64,000 nt of DNA from Chryseobacterium vaccae (GCF_009602705.1 NZ_VSWH01000001.1:2976001-3040000); one strand, 5' to 3'; shown: positions 25,762 to 34,133, counted from the first letter of the stretch. Translations and numbers: made by a program. The notes: generated from the letters alone by a model not told the origin.

Positions 25762-26982
25762 CTAATCAAATTTTTTAACAATTAATGCGGAGTTGGTTCC
25801 CCCAAATCCGAAAGAATTCGACAAAAATACATCAATTTTTTGATTTTTCGTTTTTGGGACTAAATTTATCCTTTGAGCTTCATTATCAGGATTTTCCAGG
25901 TTAATATTCGGTGCCACGAAATCATTCTGCATCATCAGAATTGAGTAAATAACCTCACTTGCCCCCGCCATCCAGCACTCATGTCCGGTCATTGACTTGG
26001 TAGAACTTACCGGAACTTCTCCTCCAAATATCTCAAAAATAGCTTTTGCTTCATTGGCATCTCCAATCGGAGTAGATGTTGCGTGTGCGTTAATATAATC
26101 GATATCTTCAGGCTTTAATCCGGATTGCTTCAAAGCTCTGTCCATTGCTAAAGCCGGCCCGTCTACATTTGGTGTTGAAATGTGCCCGCCATTGGACGAG
26201 AACCCATACCCGATGATCTCTGCAATGATTGGAGCACCTCTTCTTTGCGCTGACTCCAAGCTTTCTACCACAAGGGAAGCAGCTCCTCCGCTTGGTATAA
26301 GGCCATCTCTTCCTGAATCAAAAGGTCTTGAGGCTTTTGTAGGCTCCTCTTCTCTTACCGAGAACACACCTAAGCCGTCAAAACTGGCCATAGAATATTT
26401 ATTGGTTTCCTGTGCTCCTCCGCAGATGATCATATCCTGAAAACCATTTTTAATCATCATATAGGCTAATCCTAAGGAATGCGATCCACTGGCACAGGCT
26501 GCGCTGATGGTAAGATTGATTCCTTTCAGCTTGAATATCGTTGAAAGATTCATCGTTACGGTAGAATTCATTGATTTAAAGATCGCTCCCGATCCCATCA
26601 ATGTTGTATCTTTCTTTTCTCTTGCAATATCTATGGACTCCACCACTGCCTGAGAAACACTGTCGTTTCCATATAAAATACCTACTTCATGGGCATCCAG
26701 AAATTCCTGGTCTATGCCTGCCTGCTTTAATGCGTCTGTGGTAGCCAGGTAAGCATACTCGCTTTCCTCCCCCATACTTACGCGCTGGCGTCTGTTAAGG
26801 AGATTTTTAAGATCCGGTTTCGGAACTACTCCGGTAAGTCCTGATCTGAAACCAAATTCTTTTCTTTCCTGCACTAAAGCAATACCGGATTTTCCTTGAT
26901 ATAGGGATTCTTTGACTTCTTCCAAAGAGGTCCCGATGCAAGAATAAATTCCCATTCCGGTAATTACAACCCTATTTTCCAT
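25762..26982 (-). CDS. Beta-ketoacyl-ACP synthase (FabF/FabB-like)
   Basis: The 406-residue enzyme has the full catalytic set: Cys163 in SAACASGSH, His300 in NAHATST and His334 in SMTGHECWMAG. It is the most FabB/FabF-like of the KS group. It lies between FabG and an ACP, a gene order typical for the extension module of aryl-polyene clusters. It should elongate ACP-bound intermediates with malonyl units. A repeat element separates it from FabG. Confidence 0.94.
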   Translation of the reverse strand: MENRVVITGMGIYSCIGTSLEEVKESLYQGKSGIALVQERKEFGFRSGLTGVVPKPDLKNLLNRRQRVSMGEESEYAYLATTDALKQAGIDQEFLDAHEVGILYGNDSVSQAVVESIDIAREKKDTTLMGSGAIFKSMNSTVTMNLSTIFKLKGINLTISAACASGSHSLGLAYMMIKNGFQDMIICGGAQETNKYSMASFDGLGVFSVREEEPTKASRPFDSGRDGLIPSGGAASLVVESLESAQRRGAPIIAEIIGYGFSSNGGHISTPNVDGPALAMDRALKQSGLKPEDIDYINAHATSTPIGDANEAKAIFEIFGGEVPVSSTKSMTGHECWMAGASEVIYSILMMQNDFVAPNINLENPDNEAQRINLVPKTKNQKIDVFLSNSFGFGGTNSALIVKKFD

Positions 26983-26999
26983 TTATTTATATTGAATTT

Positions 27000-27082
27000 A
27001 ACAATGTATCAGTCTAGCAATGTAACAATATTTTCATTGAGATCAATCAACAGTGGACTGATACATTGGTATATTGTTCTAT
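27000..27082. repeat. Intergenic stem-loop repeat, copy 4
   Basis: This copy has a perfect 13-bp inverted repeat, CAATGTATCAGTC at 27002-27014 and its complement at 27056-27068. The region between is AT-rich with additional AATGTAACA units. It fills the gap between KS and FabG and belongs to the family at 11783, 12120 and 25400. Confidence 0.8.
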
Positions 27083-27814
27083 TTATGAGTAAATTCCCCC
27101 GTTAATATTCACCACTTCACCAGTAATATAAGAAGCTTTTCTTGATGCTAAGAAAGCAACCAGATCGGCAACTTCTTCCGCTTCGCCAAATCTGTTGGCA
27201 GGAATCATTGCTTTAAGCTCTTCTTCGTTAAAATCCTGGGTCATATCTGTTCTGATAAATCCCGGAGCCACTGCATTTACGGTAATATTTCTTTTGGCAA
27301 CTTCCTGGGCAAGTGCTTTTGTGGCTCCTACCAAAGCTCCTTTTGCAGCAGAATAATTGGTTTGTCCTGCTGTTCCTTTTACTCCGGAAACTGAAACCAT
27401 ATTGATGACTCTTCCGTATTTGTTACGAAGCAGCTTCTGAATAAAAAAGTTGGTTACATTGAAGAACCCGTTCAGACTGGTATTGATTACGCTTGTCCAA
27501 TCTTCATTCTTCATCCACATGAACAATCCGTCTCTGGTAATTCCGGCATTATTGACTATTACTTCTACCAAAGCATCCGGGTTATTGTCCTGCCATGCTG
27601 TAAGAATATTTTGAGTTTCTTCGGCATTGGCTACATCGAACTTAAGAATTTCTCCTGTAGCACCAAGTTCCTGTACTTTAGCCAGTGTTTCTCTTGCTGC
27701 AGCTTCATTGGAAGCGTAGTTAATCAGTATATGATAATTTTTTTCTTCTGCCAGTTTCAGACAGACAGCTCTTCCAATACCTCTGGAGCCGCCCGTTATA
27801 ATTGCACATTTCAT
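27083..27814 (-). CDS. 3-oxoacyl-ACP reductase, FabG-like short-chain dehydrogenase
   Basis: This 243-residue SDR enzyme shows the nucleotide motif TGGSRGIG at residues 7-14, the NNAG motif at 88-91 and the catalytic Tyr154/Lys158 in NYSAAKG. Length matches FabG. It reduces 3-oxoacyl-ACP with NADPH, the step before the dehydratase in each polyene cycle. It lies between the ammonia-lyase and a KS on the same strand. Housekeeping FabG is expected elsewhere in the genome, so this copy is probably specific to the pathway. Confidence 0.93.
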   Translation of the reverse strand: MKCAIITGGSRGIGRAVCLKLAEEKNYHILINYASNEAAARETLAKVQELGATGEILKFDVANAEETQNILTAWQDNNPDALVEVIVNNAGITRDGLFMWMKNEDWTSVINTSLNGFFNVTNFFIQKLLRNKYGRVINMVSVSGVKGTAGQTNYSAAKGALVGATKALAQEVAKRNITVNAVAPGFIRTDMTQDFNEEELKAMIPANRFGEAEEVADLVAFLASRKASYITGEVVNINGGIYS

Positions 27815-27892
27815 GTGTTAGCTGTTTAGTTTTAGTTTTTTTAAGTTAACTTTTAAATCCCTAGTTTATTGACAATCCAACCGTATTAATAG

Positions 27893-29416
27893 TTACATGG
27901 TCTTTAAATATTTTTTAACTTCCTCCAGATACGGATACATCACCATATCGCTGGAGAATGCAGGAATAATCTTTCTGATTTCGTCATAAAGCTCTTTGGT
28001 AGAAGACGAAATTTTATCCTGAAAATCAAGATATTCAATAGCCTGAATGATGGTAATCGCTTCAATAGCCAATACTTCAAATGCATTCTCTATTACTTTT
28101 CTACAAATTACGGCTGCATTGGTTCCCATACTTACAATATCCTGATTGTCATTATTATTAGGAATACTGTGTACATACATGGAGTTCGACAGCATCTGGC
28201 TTTCTGCCGTGGTAGATGTTGCCGTGAACTGAACGCCCTGCATCCCGAAATTGAAGCCTAATTTACCTAAATTTACAAAAGGAGGCAAAATTTCGTTGAT
28301 CTTTGCATTCAAAAGGTAGTTCAACTGCCTTTCGGCAAGCATCGTCAGTTTGGTAACAACGATCTTTAATTTATCCATTTCCAAAGAGATATAATCCCCG
28401 TGGAAGTTTCCTCCGTGGTAAACGTGCTGATCTTCTACATTGATAATTGGATTATCATTCGCTGAGTTGATCTCATTTTCGAGAACATTCTCCGTATATT
28501 CCAGTGTATCCAGAACCGGACCTAAAATCTGCGGAACACATCTCAATGAATAATATTCCTGTACTTTTTCTTTAAATACTTTTTCCTGTTCTTCAAAATG
28601 AGTGTATAGGTGATCTTCTCTTTTTCTGATTAATTTACTGTCAGCAAGATGGGCTCTCATTCTTTCAGCCACTTTCTGCTGTCCATAGTGTTTTTTGGTA
28701 CCGTTCAGTGCTTCAGAAAGGTGATCATCATAGGCCTGTACAATTTCATTAATAGCACAGGAAAGCCTGATGGAGATCTCCGTCAATTGATTGGCTTTAT
28801 AGGCATTCACAATCCCAATCCCGGACATCACGGAAGTTCCGTTCATTAAAGCAAGTCCTTCACGGATTTCTACTTTTATAGGCTCCAGTCCTTCTGCTTC
28901 AAAAACTTCTTTGGTCAGCTTTCTTTCCCCTTTATAAAAAACTTCCCCTTCTCCGATAAGAACTAAGGCAAGATGGGCAAGTTGTACAAGATCGCCACTG
29001 GCTCCCACGCCTCCGTGTTCAAAGATCAATGGTGTAATATCTCTATTGATTAATTCTGTAAGCAGATGTACAACAGATTGGTGTACTCCTGAATTTCCAA
29101 GTGAAAGAGTATTCAGCCTCGCCAGCATACAGGCTTTTACTTCCTGCGCAGGCAAAGGGTTACCGATTCCCGAAGAGTGGCTTCTGATCAGGTTATACTG
29201 AAGCTGGTGGGTATCTTCATCACTGATCTTGAACTGTGCCATTGGGCCAAAACCTGTATTCACACCATATATTACTTTATTCTTTGAAAATTCCTTTAAA
29301 AACTGAAAACTCGTCTCCACTCTGTCTAAAAGTGTTCCGTCCAGTTCTATTTTTTCGTTTTCAATAATGATCTTTTGAAAATCCTTCAGTTGTAAAAAGT
29401 TATTTATTTTCATCAA
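27893..29416 (-). CDS. MIO-type aromatic amino acid ammonia-lyase (HAL/PAL/TAL family)
   Basis: This 507-residue enzyme contains the Ala-Ser-Gly triad that cyclises to the MIO cofactor at residues 139-141 (GGVGASGDL). The catalytic Tyr50 lies in VIYGVNTGFG. The selectivity pair falls at Ser79-His80 (LIRSHSSGIG), which looks like histidine lyases rather than the His-Leu of classical bacterial tyrosine lyases. Flexirubin clusters encode a tyrosine ammonia-lyase that provides 4-coumarate, and the context argues strongly for that. Histidine lyase genes normally sit with hutU and hutI, which are absent here. Substrate is therefore inferred from context. A halogenase-like gene lies divergently upstream. 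Confidence 0.93.
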   Translation of the reverse strand: MMKINNFLQLKDFQKIIIENEKIELDGTLLDRVETSFQFLKEFSKNKVIYGVNTGFGPMAQFKISDEDTHQLQYNLIRSHSSGIGNPLPAQEVKACMLARLNTLSLGNSGVHQSVVHLLTELINRDITPLIFEHGGVGASGDLVQLAHLALVLIGEGEVFYKGERKLTKEVFEAEGLEPIKVEIREGLALMNGTSVMSGIGIVNAYKANQLTEISIRLSCAINEIVQAYDDHLSEALNGTKKHYGQQKVAERMRAHLADSKLIRKREDHLYTHFEEQEKVFKEKVQEYYSLRCVPQILGPVLDTLEYTENVLENEINSANDNPIINVEDQHVYHGGNFHGDYISLEMDKLKIVVTKLTMLAERQLNYLLNAKINEILPPFVNLGKLGFNFGMQGVQFTATSTTAESQMLSNSMYVHSIPNNNDNQDIVSMGTNAAVICRKVIENAFEVLAIEAITIIQAIEYLDFQDKISSSTKELYDEIRKIIPAFSSDMVMYPYLEEVKKYLKTM

Positions 29417-29436
29417 TTAAAAGTAATAGTTGATAA

Positions 29437-29471
29437 TTTTGTAAAATATTAATTATTTGTCACTAATTTTG
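29437..29471 (+). promoter_or_regulatory. Promoter of the halogenase-like gene
   Basis: A TTTTG at 29437-29441 and a -7 box TAATTTTG at 29464-29471 are 22 nt apart, fitting the Bacteroidota promoter consensus. The gene starts 41 bp downstream. Confidence 0.6.
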
Positions 29472-29474
29472 CGG

Positions 29475-29482
29475 CAAAGATA
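29475..29482 (-). promoter_or_regulatory. -7 promoter box for the ammonia-lyase operon
   Basis: TATCTTTG on the minus strand matches TAnnTTTG and lies about 58 bp upstream of the lyase start. The nearest upstream TTTG is 24 nt away, slightly long. The two divergent promoters are back to back. Confidence 0.5.
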
Positions 29483-29511
29483 AAAGTTATTATTAAAATA
29501 AAAAATCAAAG

Positions 29512-30765
29512 ATGAGCAAAGAATTTGTTGATGTTCTCGTAATCGGTGCTGGACCTTCCGGATGCGTATCTTCTTCATACTTAAAGAAGAACAATATCAG
29601 CGTAAAAGTTGTCGAAAAAACAAGATTTCCAAGGCTGGTAGTCGGAGAAAGTCTGATCCCGAGGGTAATGGATCATTTTGATGAGGCCGGGCTCTTTCCT
29701 GCTTTAGATAAAATGGGGTTCGAGAAAAAGCTGGGTGCACGTTTTCTTCGCGGCGATGAAGTCTGCATTTTTGATTTCAGCAATAAGTTCGGAGAAGGCT
29801 GGGACTGGACCTGGCAGGTTCCGAGAGCTGATTTTGATAATACTTTGGCCCAGGAAGTAATCAACAAAGGTATTGACCTTGAATTTGAAACGGAAGTCAT
29901 CGGGATTGAGTTCAACGGAACGGATTCTGTGACTACTGTAAGAACCAAAGACGGGGAAACGAAAGAAATACATGCTAAGTTTGTGATTGACTCGAGCGGA
30001 TATGGCCGTGTACTTCCACGCCTGTTAGACCTTGAGAAACCTTCCAAATTATCTCCACACTCTGCTATTTTCTCTCACGTAAAAGATATCAATCGTGAAG
30101 AAGGCGAAGAAGGAACACTGATTTCTTTTGACATTATAGAAACGGAAGTATGGCTTTGGGTAATCCCTTTCTCTAACGGAAATACAAGTTTAGGAATTGT
30201 AGGCCCTACGGAATATATTGAAAAGCTTTCTGAAAACGGAGATCCAGCGGAAGCACTGAGAAAGGCCATTTCTCTTTCTGACTATTATATCAAACGTTTT
30301 GGTGATGTGGAATTTCTTTTTGAGCCGAGACACCTGAAAGATTATTCATGCTCTGTGAAAAAGCTGTACGGTGACGGATTCGCGTTAACCGGGAATGCTT
30401 CAGAATTCCTGGATCCTGTTTTTTCATCAGGAATGGCTTTTGCTACGGAATCAGGAATGCTTGCCGCAAAACTGGCTGTAAGACAGCTTAACGGTGAGAA
30501 AATCGACTGGCAGAAGGAATACACCGATTATATATTATACGGAGTAGATGTCTTTACCACCTATGTAAAGGAGTGGTATACCGGAAATCTTCAGGAGCTG
30601 TTCTTTCATCAGCCTGAAAACCCTGATGTGAAGAAAAAGATATGTGCCGTACTGGCCGGATATGTCTGGAACAAAGACAATCCTTTTGTAAAGAAACACG
30701 ACACTGTGATTAAGAATCTTGCCAGCCTCATCAAACTTGAAAAAGAGCAGCAGGAACCATCATAA
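29512..30765 (+). CDS. Flavin-dependent halogenase-like / FAD-dependent monooxygenase
   Basis: This 417-residue flavoprotein opens with the FAD motif VIGAGPSGCVSSS (residues 10-22). Residues 45-50 read GESLIP. The segment EKKLGARF (71-78) places a Lys where phenolic halogenases have their catalytic Lys. WLWVIP at 214-219 matches the WxWxIP motif considered diagnostic of flavin-dependent halogenases. Related proteins in flexirubin clusters were annotated both as halogenases and as hydroxylases. Chlorinated flexirubins are known from some flexibacteria, so halogenation of the phenolic ring is plausible. The gene is transcribed away from the ammonia-lyase and ends at a bidirectional terminator. 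Confidence 0.88.
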   Translation: MSKEFVDVLVIGAGPSGCVSSSYLKKNNISVKVVEKTRFPRLVVGESLIPRVMDHFDEAGLFPALDKMGFEKKLGARFLRGDEVCIFDFSNKFGEGWDWTWQVPRADFDNTLAQEVINKGIDLEFETEVIGIEFNGTDSVTTVRTKDGETKEIHAKFVIDSSGYGRVLPRLLDLEKPSKLSPHSAIFSHVKDINREEGEEGTLISFDIIETEVWLWVIPFSNGNTSLGIVGPTEYIEKLSENGDPAEALRKAISLSDYYIKRFGDVEFLFEPRHLKDYSCSVKKLYGDGFALTGNASEFLDPVFSSGMAFATESGMLAAKLAVRQLNGEKIDWQKEYTDYILYGVDVFTTYVKEWYTGNLQELFFHQPENPDVKKKICAVLAGYVWNKDNPFVKKHDTVIKNLASLIKLEKEQQEPS

Positions 30766-30799
30766 AAAAGCGGTCTGAACATTCATTCAGACCGCTTTT
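30766..30799. terminator. Bidirectional intrinsic terminator
   Basis: A perfect 14-bp inverted repeat has arms at 30766-30779 and 30786-30799 with a 6-nt loop (GC-rich core GCGGTCTGAA). It lies between the convergent halogenase-like gene and the first exported paralogue, with T-runs on both sides. Confidence 0.9.
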
Positions 30800-30804
30800 C
30801 ATTT

Positions 30805-31410
30805 TTATTTAATTTCTTTACTGATAGCTTTTCCTAAGAGCTTACCGGTAGCTTCATAAGCCGCAGCGATTCGTCCGTATTCCCAAGAAAATTCACTGTT
30901 CATCTTTTTCCCTAAAATTTTATCACCTTGTAATTTCATGATTATTTTTGAGGGATTATCAGTCTCGACAAAAGCCAGCTCTGAAGTCAGTTTACCTTCC
31001 TGAGAACCGATAAATCCGCCATACCAGCCCGCGTAGACCCATTTTGTATCAATGATTAGAGTGTATGTTGTTGCAGCATTACTTTTAAAGACTATTTTCT
31101 TCGACTTATTATTAATCCCATTTAAAAAGTGCTCCAGATAGCCAGACTCTTTAAATTTTCCCCATTGAACAGCCCAGTTTCCCCAGGCGGCTTCTCCTTT
31201 TTTGGCTGTAATATCTGCTTTCCTGTTTTCAAGGTATTCTGCTTCCGTTAAGTTCTTTTCATGGAAAACCACATTATTGAATTTCAGCTGAACATTCACT
31301 TCTGTCTGACCTTTTAAGAAATCAAAATTACCCCATTCATAATTTATTTTATTCTGGGCAAAAGTCATTGTTGTAATAGCCGCAAATAACAGCATTAGTA
31401 ATTTCTTCAT
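30805..31410 (-). CDS. Exported protein, paralogue 1 of a tandem family
   Basis: This 201-residue protein has a signal peptide ending TFAQ (about residue 19). The mature part is a beta-rich domain with NFDFLKGQTEVNV near the start, KNLTEAEYLENR, and a TLIIDTKWVYAGW segment. The same landmarks recur in the two upstream genes, so all three are paralogues about 200 residues long. No known enzyme motif is seen. It has its own upstream gap with a terminator, so it may be transcribed separately. Function unknown. Confidence 0.85.
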   Translation of the reverse strand: MKKLLMLLFAAITTMTFAQNKINYEWGNFDFLKGQTEVNVQLKFNNVVFHEKNLTEAEYLENRKADITAKKGEAAWGNWAVQWGKFKESGYLEHFLNGINNKSKKIVFKSNAATTYTLIIDTKWVYAGWYGGFIGSQEGKLTSELAFVETDNPSKIIMKLQGDKILGKKMNSEFSWEYGRIAAAYEATGKLLGKAISKEIK

Positions 31411-31521
31411 GGTTATTGATAATGTTTTTAAAATAGTAAATATAGATGAAAAGTTCCTTTTGCAGAAATGTTAAATTTTATTTCGTTCCACCTAAAACCT
31501 GTTGTTCTTTCATTAAGAACA

Positions 31522-31550
31522 ATAAAAAAGACTGCTGTTGGCAGTCTTTT
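31522..31550 (-). terminator. Intrinsic terminator after paralogue 2
   Basis: Inverted repeat with 12-nt arms 31522-31533 and 31539-31550 (core AGACTGC) and a 5-nt loop. It is flanked by T6 on the minus strand. It lies 7 bp past the stop of the middle paralogue. Confidence 0.85.
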
Positions 31551-31556
31551 TTATGA

Positions 31557-32162
31557 TTATTTTACTTCTCTTTCAATTTTCTGGGCGAGTGTCTTCCCTG
31601 TTTTGGCAAAACCTTCTCCTACTCTTGTTTCGTTGTTGAAGTTACTTCCCCACTGATCTCCCGGCGCTTCTATACTTTCTATATCACACAGTACTTTTTT
31701 CGTTGTACTGTCAACAAAAGTAAGTTGTGTTGTTACTTTTGCCGGCTGCTTCATGATCCCTGCATCCCATCCCGGATAAACCCATTTTACTTTTACCATC
31801 AAGGTGTATGGTCCTCCAGCATTTTCTTTCAGTTTAGTGTTGATATTTTCTTTAGAAAGAACTTTGTTGAATATCATAATAAATTTGGGATTCCAAAGTT
31901 CTTCTTTACTTCTTTCCCATTGCTTTTTCCACAGTTCACCGGAGCCTTCTGTTTTTTTATTCAGTTCTTCAATTCTTCTGGGAATATATTCTGCTTCGGT
32001 GAAGTTTTCTTTTAATAGTTTCATTTCAGAGTAATCGAAAACAACATTTACCGTTTCAACTCCTTTTAAGAATTTAAGATCTCCACTCTGGATTTTCATT
32101 CTCTGAGCCATCGCTGTAACTGATATAGTCATAGCGAGTACTAATGATAATAATTTTTTCAT
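31557..32162 (-). CDS. Exported protein, paralogue 2 of a tandem family
   Basis: This 201-residue protein has a signal peptide ending AMAQ. It shares with its neighbours SGDLKFLKGVETVNV, ENFTEAEYIPRR and TLMVKVKWVYPGW. Divergence between the three copies is high (roughly a third identical by eye), so the duplications are old. They lie between the CoA-ligase and the halogenase-like gene inside the pigment cluster. A structural or binding role at the envelope is possible but not shown. Confidence 0.85.
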   Translation of the reverse strand: MKKLLSLVLAMTISVTAMAQRMKIQSGDLKFLKGVETVNVVFDYSEMKLLKENFTEAEYIPRRIEELNKKTEGSGELWKKQWERSKEELWNPKFIMIFNKVLSKENINTKLKENAGGPYTLMVKVKWVYPGWDAGIMKQPAKVTTQLTFVDSTTKKVLCDIESIEAPGDQWGSNFNNETRVGEGFAKTGKTLAQKIEREVK

Positions 32163-32217
32163 AGTTGATAATTTTTTTAGGTTATAAATTAAAAGCTGTT
32201 TTTATTGAAACCCTCCA

Positions 32218-32817
32218 TTATTTTTTGGTATAATGCTCTACTTTCAGGGCAAGCATTTTGGCTGTCTTTGCGTAACACTCAGCCATTCTGTCGTTATTAT
32301 TGGGAACTCCGAAACCGTTGTCTCCGGTAGCTTTTATTCCCTCAACAACCATTAAAACATGATCTGGATTTTCTGTTTCTACAAAAGTCATTGTGCTGTT
32401 GAGTAATGAGGGATCACTTGCAAGAGGCATGAATGCCCCCATATGAATCCATTTGGGTTCAACGATAAGGGTATATTTGGTTTTCTCGAAATGGGTTGAG
32501 GCTTCAATTCTGGTATTTTTATTCCACGATGTTAAAAACTTTTCAGGAAAGGTTTGTGTTTTGGTCAGCTCCCAGTCTGTTTTCCATTTTTCAGCTTCTT
32601 CTTTTCCTTTAGAGGCCTCAATTTCGTTCATTCTTTTGGTTATAAACTCATTTTCTGTAAAATTCTTTCTTTCAAAAGTTACTCCTTCAAATTTGAAAAC
32701 TACTTTTAAGAATTTTTCACCTTTTAAGAAATTATAATCTCCGGAAATAACTTTTACTCTCTGTGCCGTTAATGCCGCTGAAAATACAAGCAGGAGAAAG
32801 GCAAAAAAATTTTTCAT
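32218..32817 (-). CDS. Exported protein, paralogue 3 of a tandem family
   Basis: This 199-residue protein has a signal peptide ending LTAQ at about residue 18. It shares SGDYNFLKGEKFLKV, KNFTENEFITKR and TLIVEPKWIHMG with the two neighbouring paralogues. It starts 24 bp after the ligase gene stops and is probably co-transcribed with it. The conserved Trp in the KW-hydrophobic segment is the clearest family mark. Function unknown. Confidence 0.85.
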   Translation of the reverse strand: MKNFFAFLLLVFSAALTAQRVKVISGDYNFLKGEKFLKVVFKFEGVTFERKNFTENEFITKRMNEIEASKGKEEAEKWKTDWELTKTQTFPEKFLTSWNKNTRIEASTHFEKTKYTLIVEPKWIHMGAFMPLASDPSLLNSTMTFVETENPDHVLMVVEGIKATGDNGFGVPNNNDRMAECYAKTAKMLALKVEHYTKK

Positions 32818-32840
32818 GGTTATGTGTATTGGTTATTAGT

Positions 32841-34133
32841 TTATCTTAAATCTATAAATGTAATCGGCTTTCTGCTGTTGGGATGAAAAACTGTTTTAGA
32901 CAAGATTTCGAAATCAATCATTTCAATTTTCGGGCTTACCCTTAGTTTTGCACGGAAATGGTCTCTTACTTCATTCACAAAATTTTCATGATCGTTCTCT
33001 GTACTCAGCTTGATAATAATTTCATCCAACCCGATCTCATTAGACTGAATAACGATCTGATAGCATAAAATAGTATTGAAATCATTTAAAATATCATTCA
33101 TTGCAGGTGGATACAGCGTTGTCCCTTTATATTTGATCATCTGCTGTTTTCTTCCCACAACCGGCCCCAATCTCATGGTATTTCTTCCGCATTGACACGG
33201 TTCATAATGCGCTTTCACAATATCCCCTGTCTTGAATCTAAGCAGAGGAATAGCTTCTACCCCCAGTGTAGTAATGGTTAATTCCCCGTTTTCACCTTCC
33301 TTTACGGGCTCTTCATGATCATCTAAAATCTCTGTGATAATGAGTTCCGGATGATGGTGTCCCCCGATCTGGTATTCACATTCTGTAAAAGCCGTGCTCA
33401 TTTCCGTTGATGCATACGTAGAGAACAGTTTGATATTCCATTTTTCTTTAATCTTCTGGGAAAGAATATTATCTGTAAAATCCTGATTTTTGATGCTTTC
33501 TCCTATACAAACCGCGCCGTATACACTGGAATTTTTATAATCGAGACCATGTTTTTCGGCATAATCAATCATTTTCAGAAGGAACGAAGGAACCGTAATC
33601 AGATATTTAGGCTTATACCTGAAAATAGAATCCCATTGCAGTTCAGGAATACCCGGCCCCATTCTCACTACGCTGGCCCCCATTTTTCTCAGGCCTAAAA
33701 AGTAGGCAAGACCAGCCATGAATCGTTTATCAATTGTTGTAATCATCTGCACAACGTCTCCTTTCTGAATTCCTGCACAGGCAAAAGAAATGGCTTCATT
33801 GTAGGCCAGTCTTTCCAGATCGCTGTCAGACAATCCAAAAGTCACAGGATCTCCTAAGGTTCCCGATGTAGTGCTGTAATCAACAATCTGGGTCTGAGGA
33901 ATACAGAAAAAATCATCGTTATTCTGCTGCAGGTCATTTTTGGTAGTCGTCGGAATTTTCCGAAGATCTTCCAATGTCCGGATCTCCGCAGGATTGATAT
34001 TGTGTTCTCTGAATAGTTTCTGATAAAAAGGTGAATGTACTTCAAGATAAGCCATAAGTTCCTGAAGCTTCTGCTCCTGAAACTTTTTTATCCCCTGAAT
34101 GTCTGATTTCTCTATAGCCGGATGAAAGTCCAA
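32841..34133 (-). CDS. Adenylate-forming CoA ligase, phenylacetate-CoA ligase-like
   Basis: This 430-residue enzyme belongs to the ANL superfamily. It has the phosphate-binding loop YSTTSGTLGDP at 86-96, the A5-like region FSTYASTEMS, and RFKTGD further on. A Cys-rich turn (EPCQCGRNTMR) follows, as in phenylacetate-CoA ligases. Length matches that family (about 430). In a flexirubin cluster it should activate the cinnamate/coumarate made by the ammonia-lyase as a thioester and so load the starter unit. Substrate is inferred from context. Confidence 0.9.
   Translation of the reverse strand: MDFHPAIEKSDIQGIKKFQEQKLQELMAYLEVHSPFYQKLFREHNINPAEIRTLEDLRKIPTTTKNDLQQNNDDFFCIPQTQIVDYSTTSGTLGDPVTFGLSDSDLERLAYNEAISFACAGIQKGDVVQMITTIDKRFMAGLAYFLGLRKMGASVVRMGPGIPELQWDSIFRYKPKYLITVPSFLLKMIDYAEKHGLDYKNSSVYGAVCIGESIKNQDFTDNILSQKIKEKWNIKLFSTYASTEMSTAFTECEYQIGGHHHPELIITEILDDHEEPVKEGENGELTITTLGVEAIPLLRFKTGDIVKAHYEPCQCGRNTMRLGPVVGRKQQMIKYKGTTLYPPAMNDILNDFNTILCYQIVIQSNEIGLDEIIIKLSTENDHENFVNEVRDHFRAKLRVSPKIEMIDFEILSKTVFHPNSRKPITFIDLR

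Noticed and set aside
25400..27082. CRISPR-like array suggested by several short repeats near 25.4 and 27.0 kb
   Set aside because: There are no regularly spaced identical repeats with unique spacers; the copies are palindromic and far apart, and no cas genes are seen.
27893..29416. Histidine ammonia-lyase (hutH) call based on the Ser-His pair
   Set aside because: No hutU, hutI or hutG genes are adjacent and the neighbours are pigment genes, so I kept the general family call.
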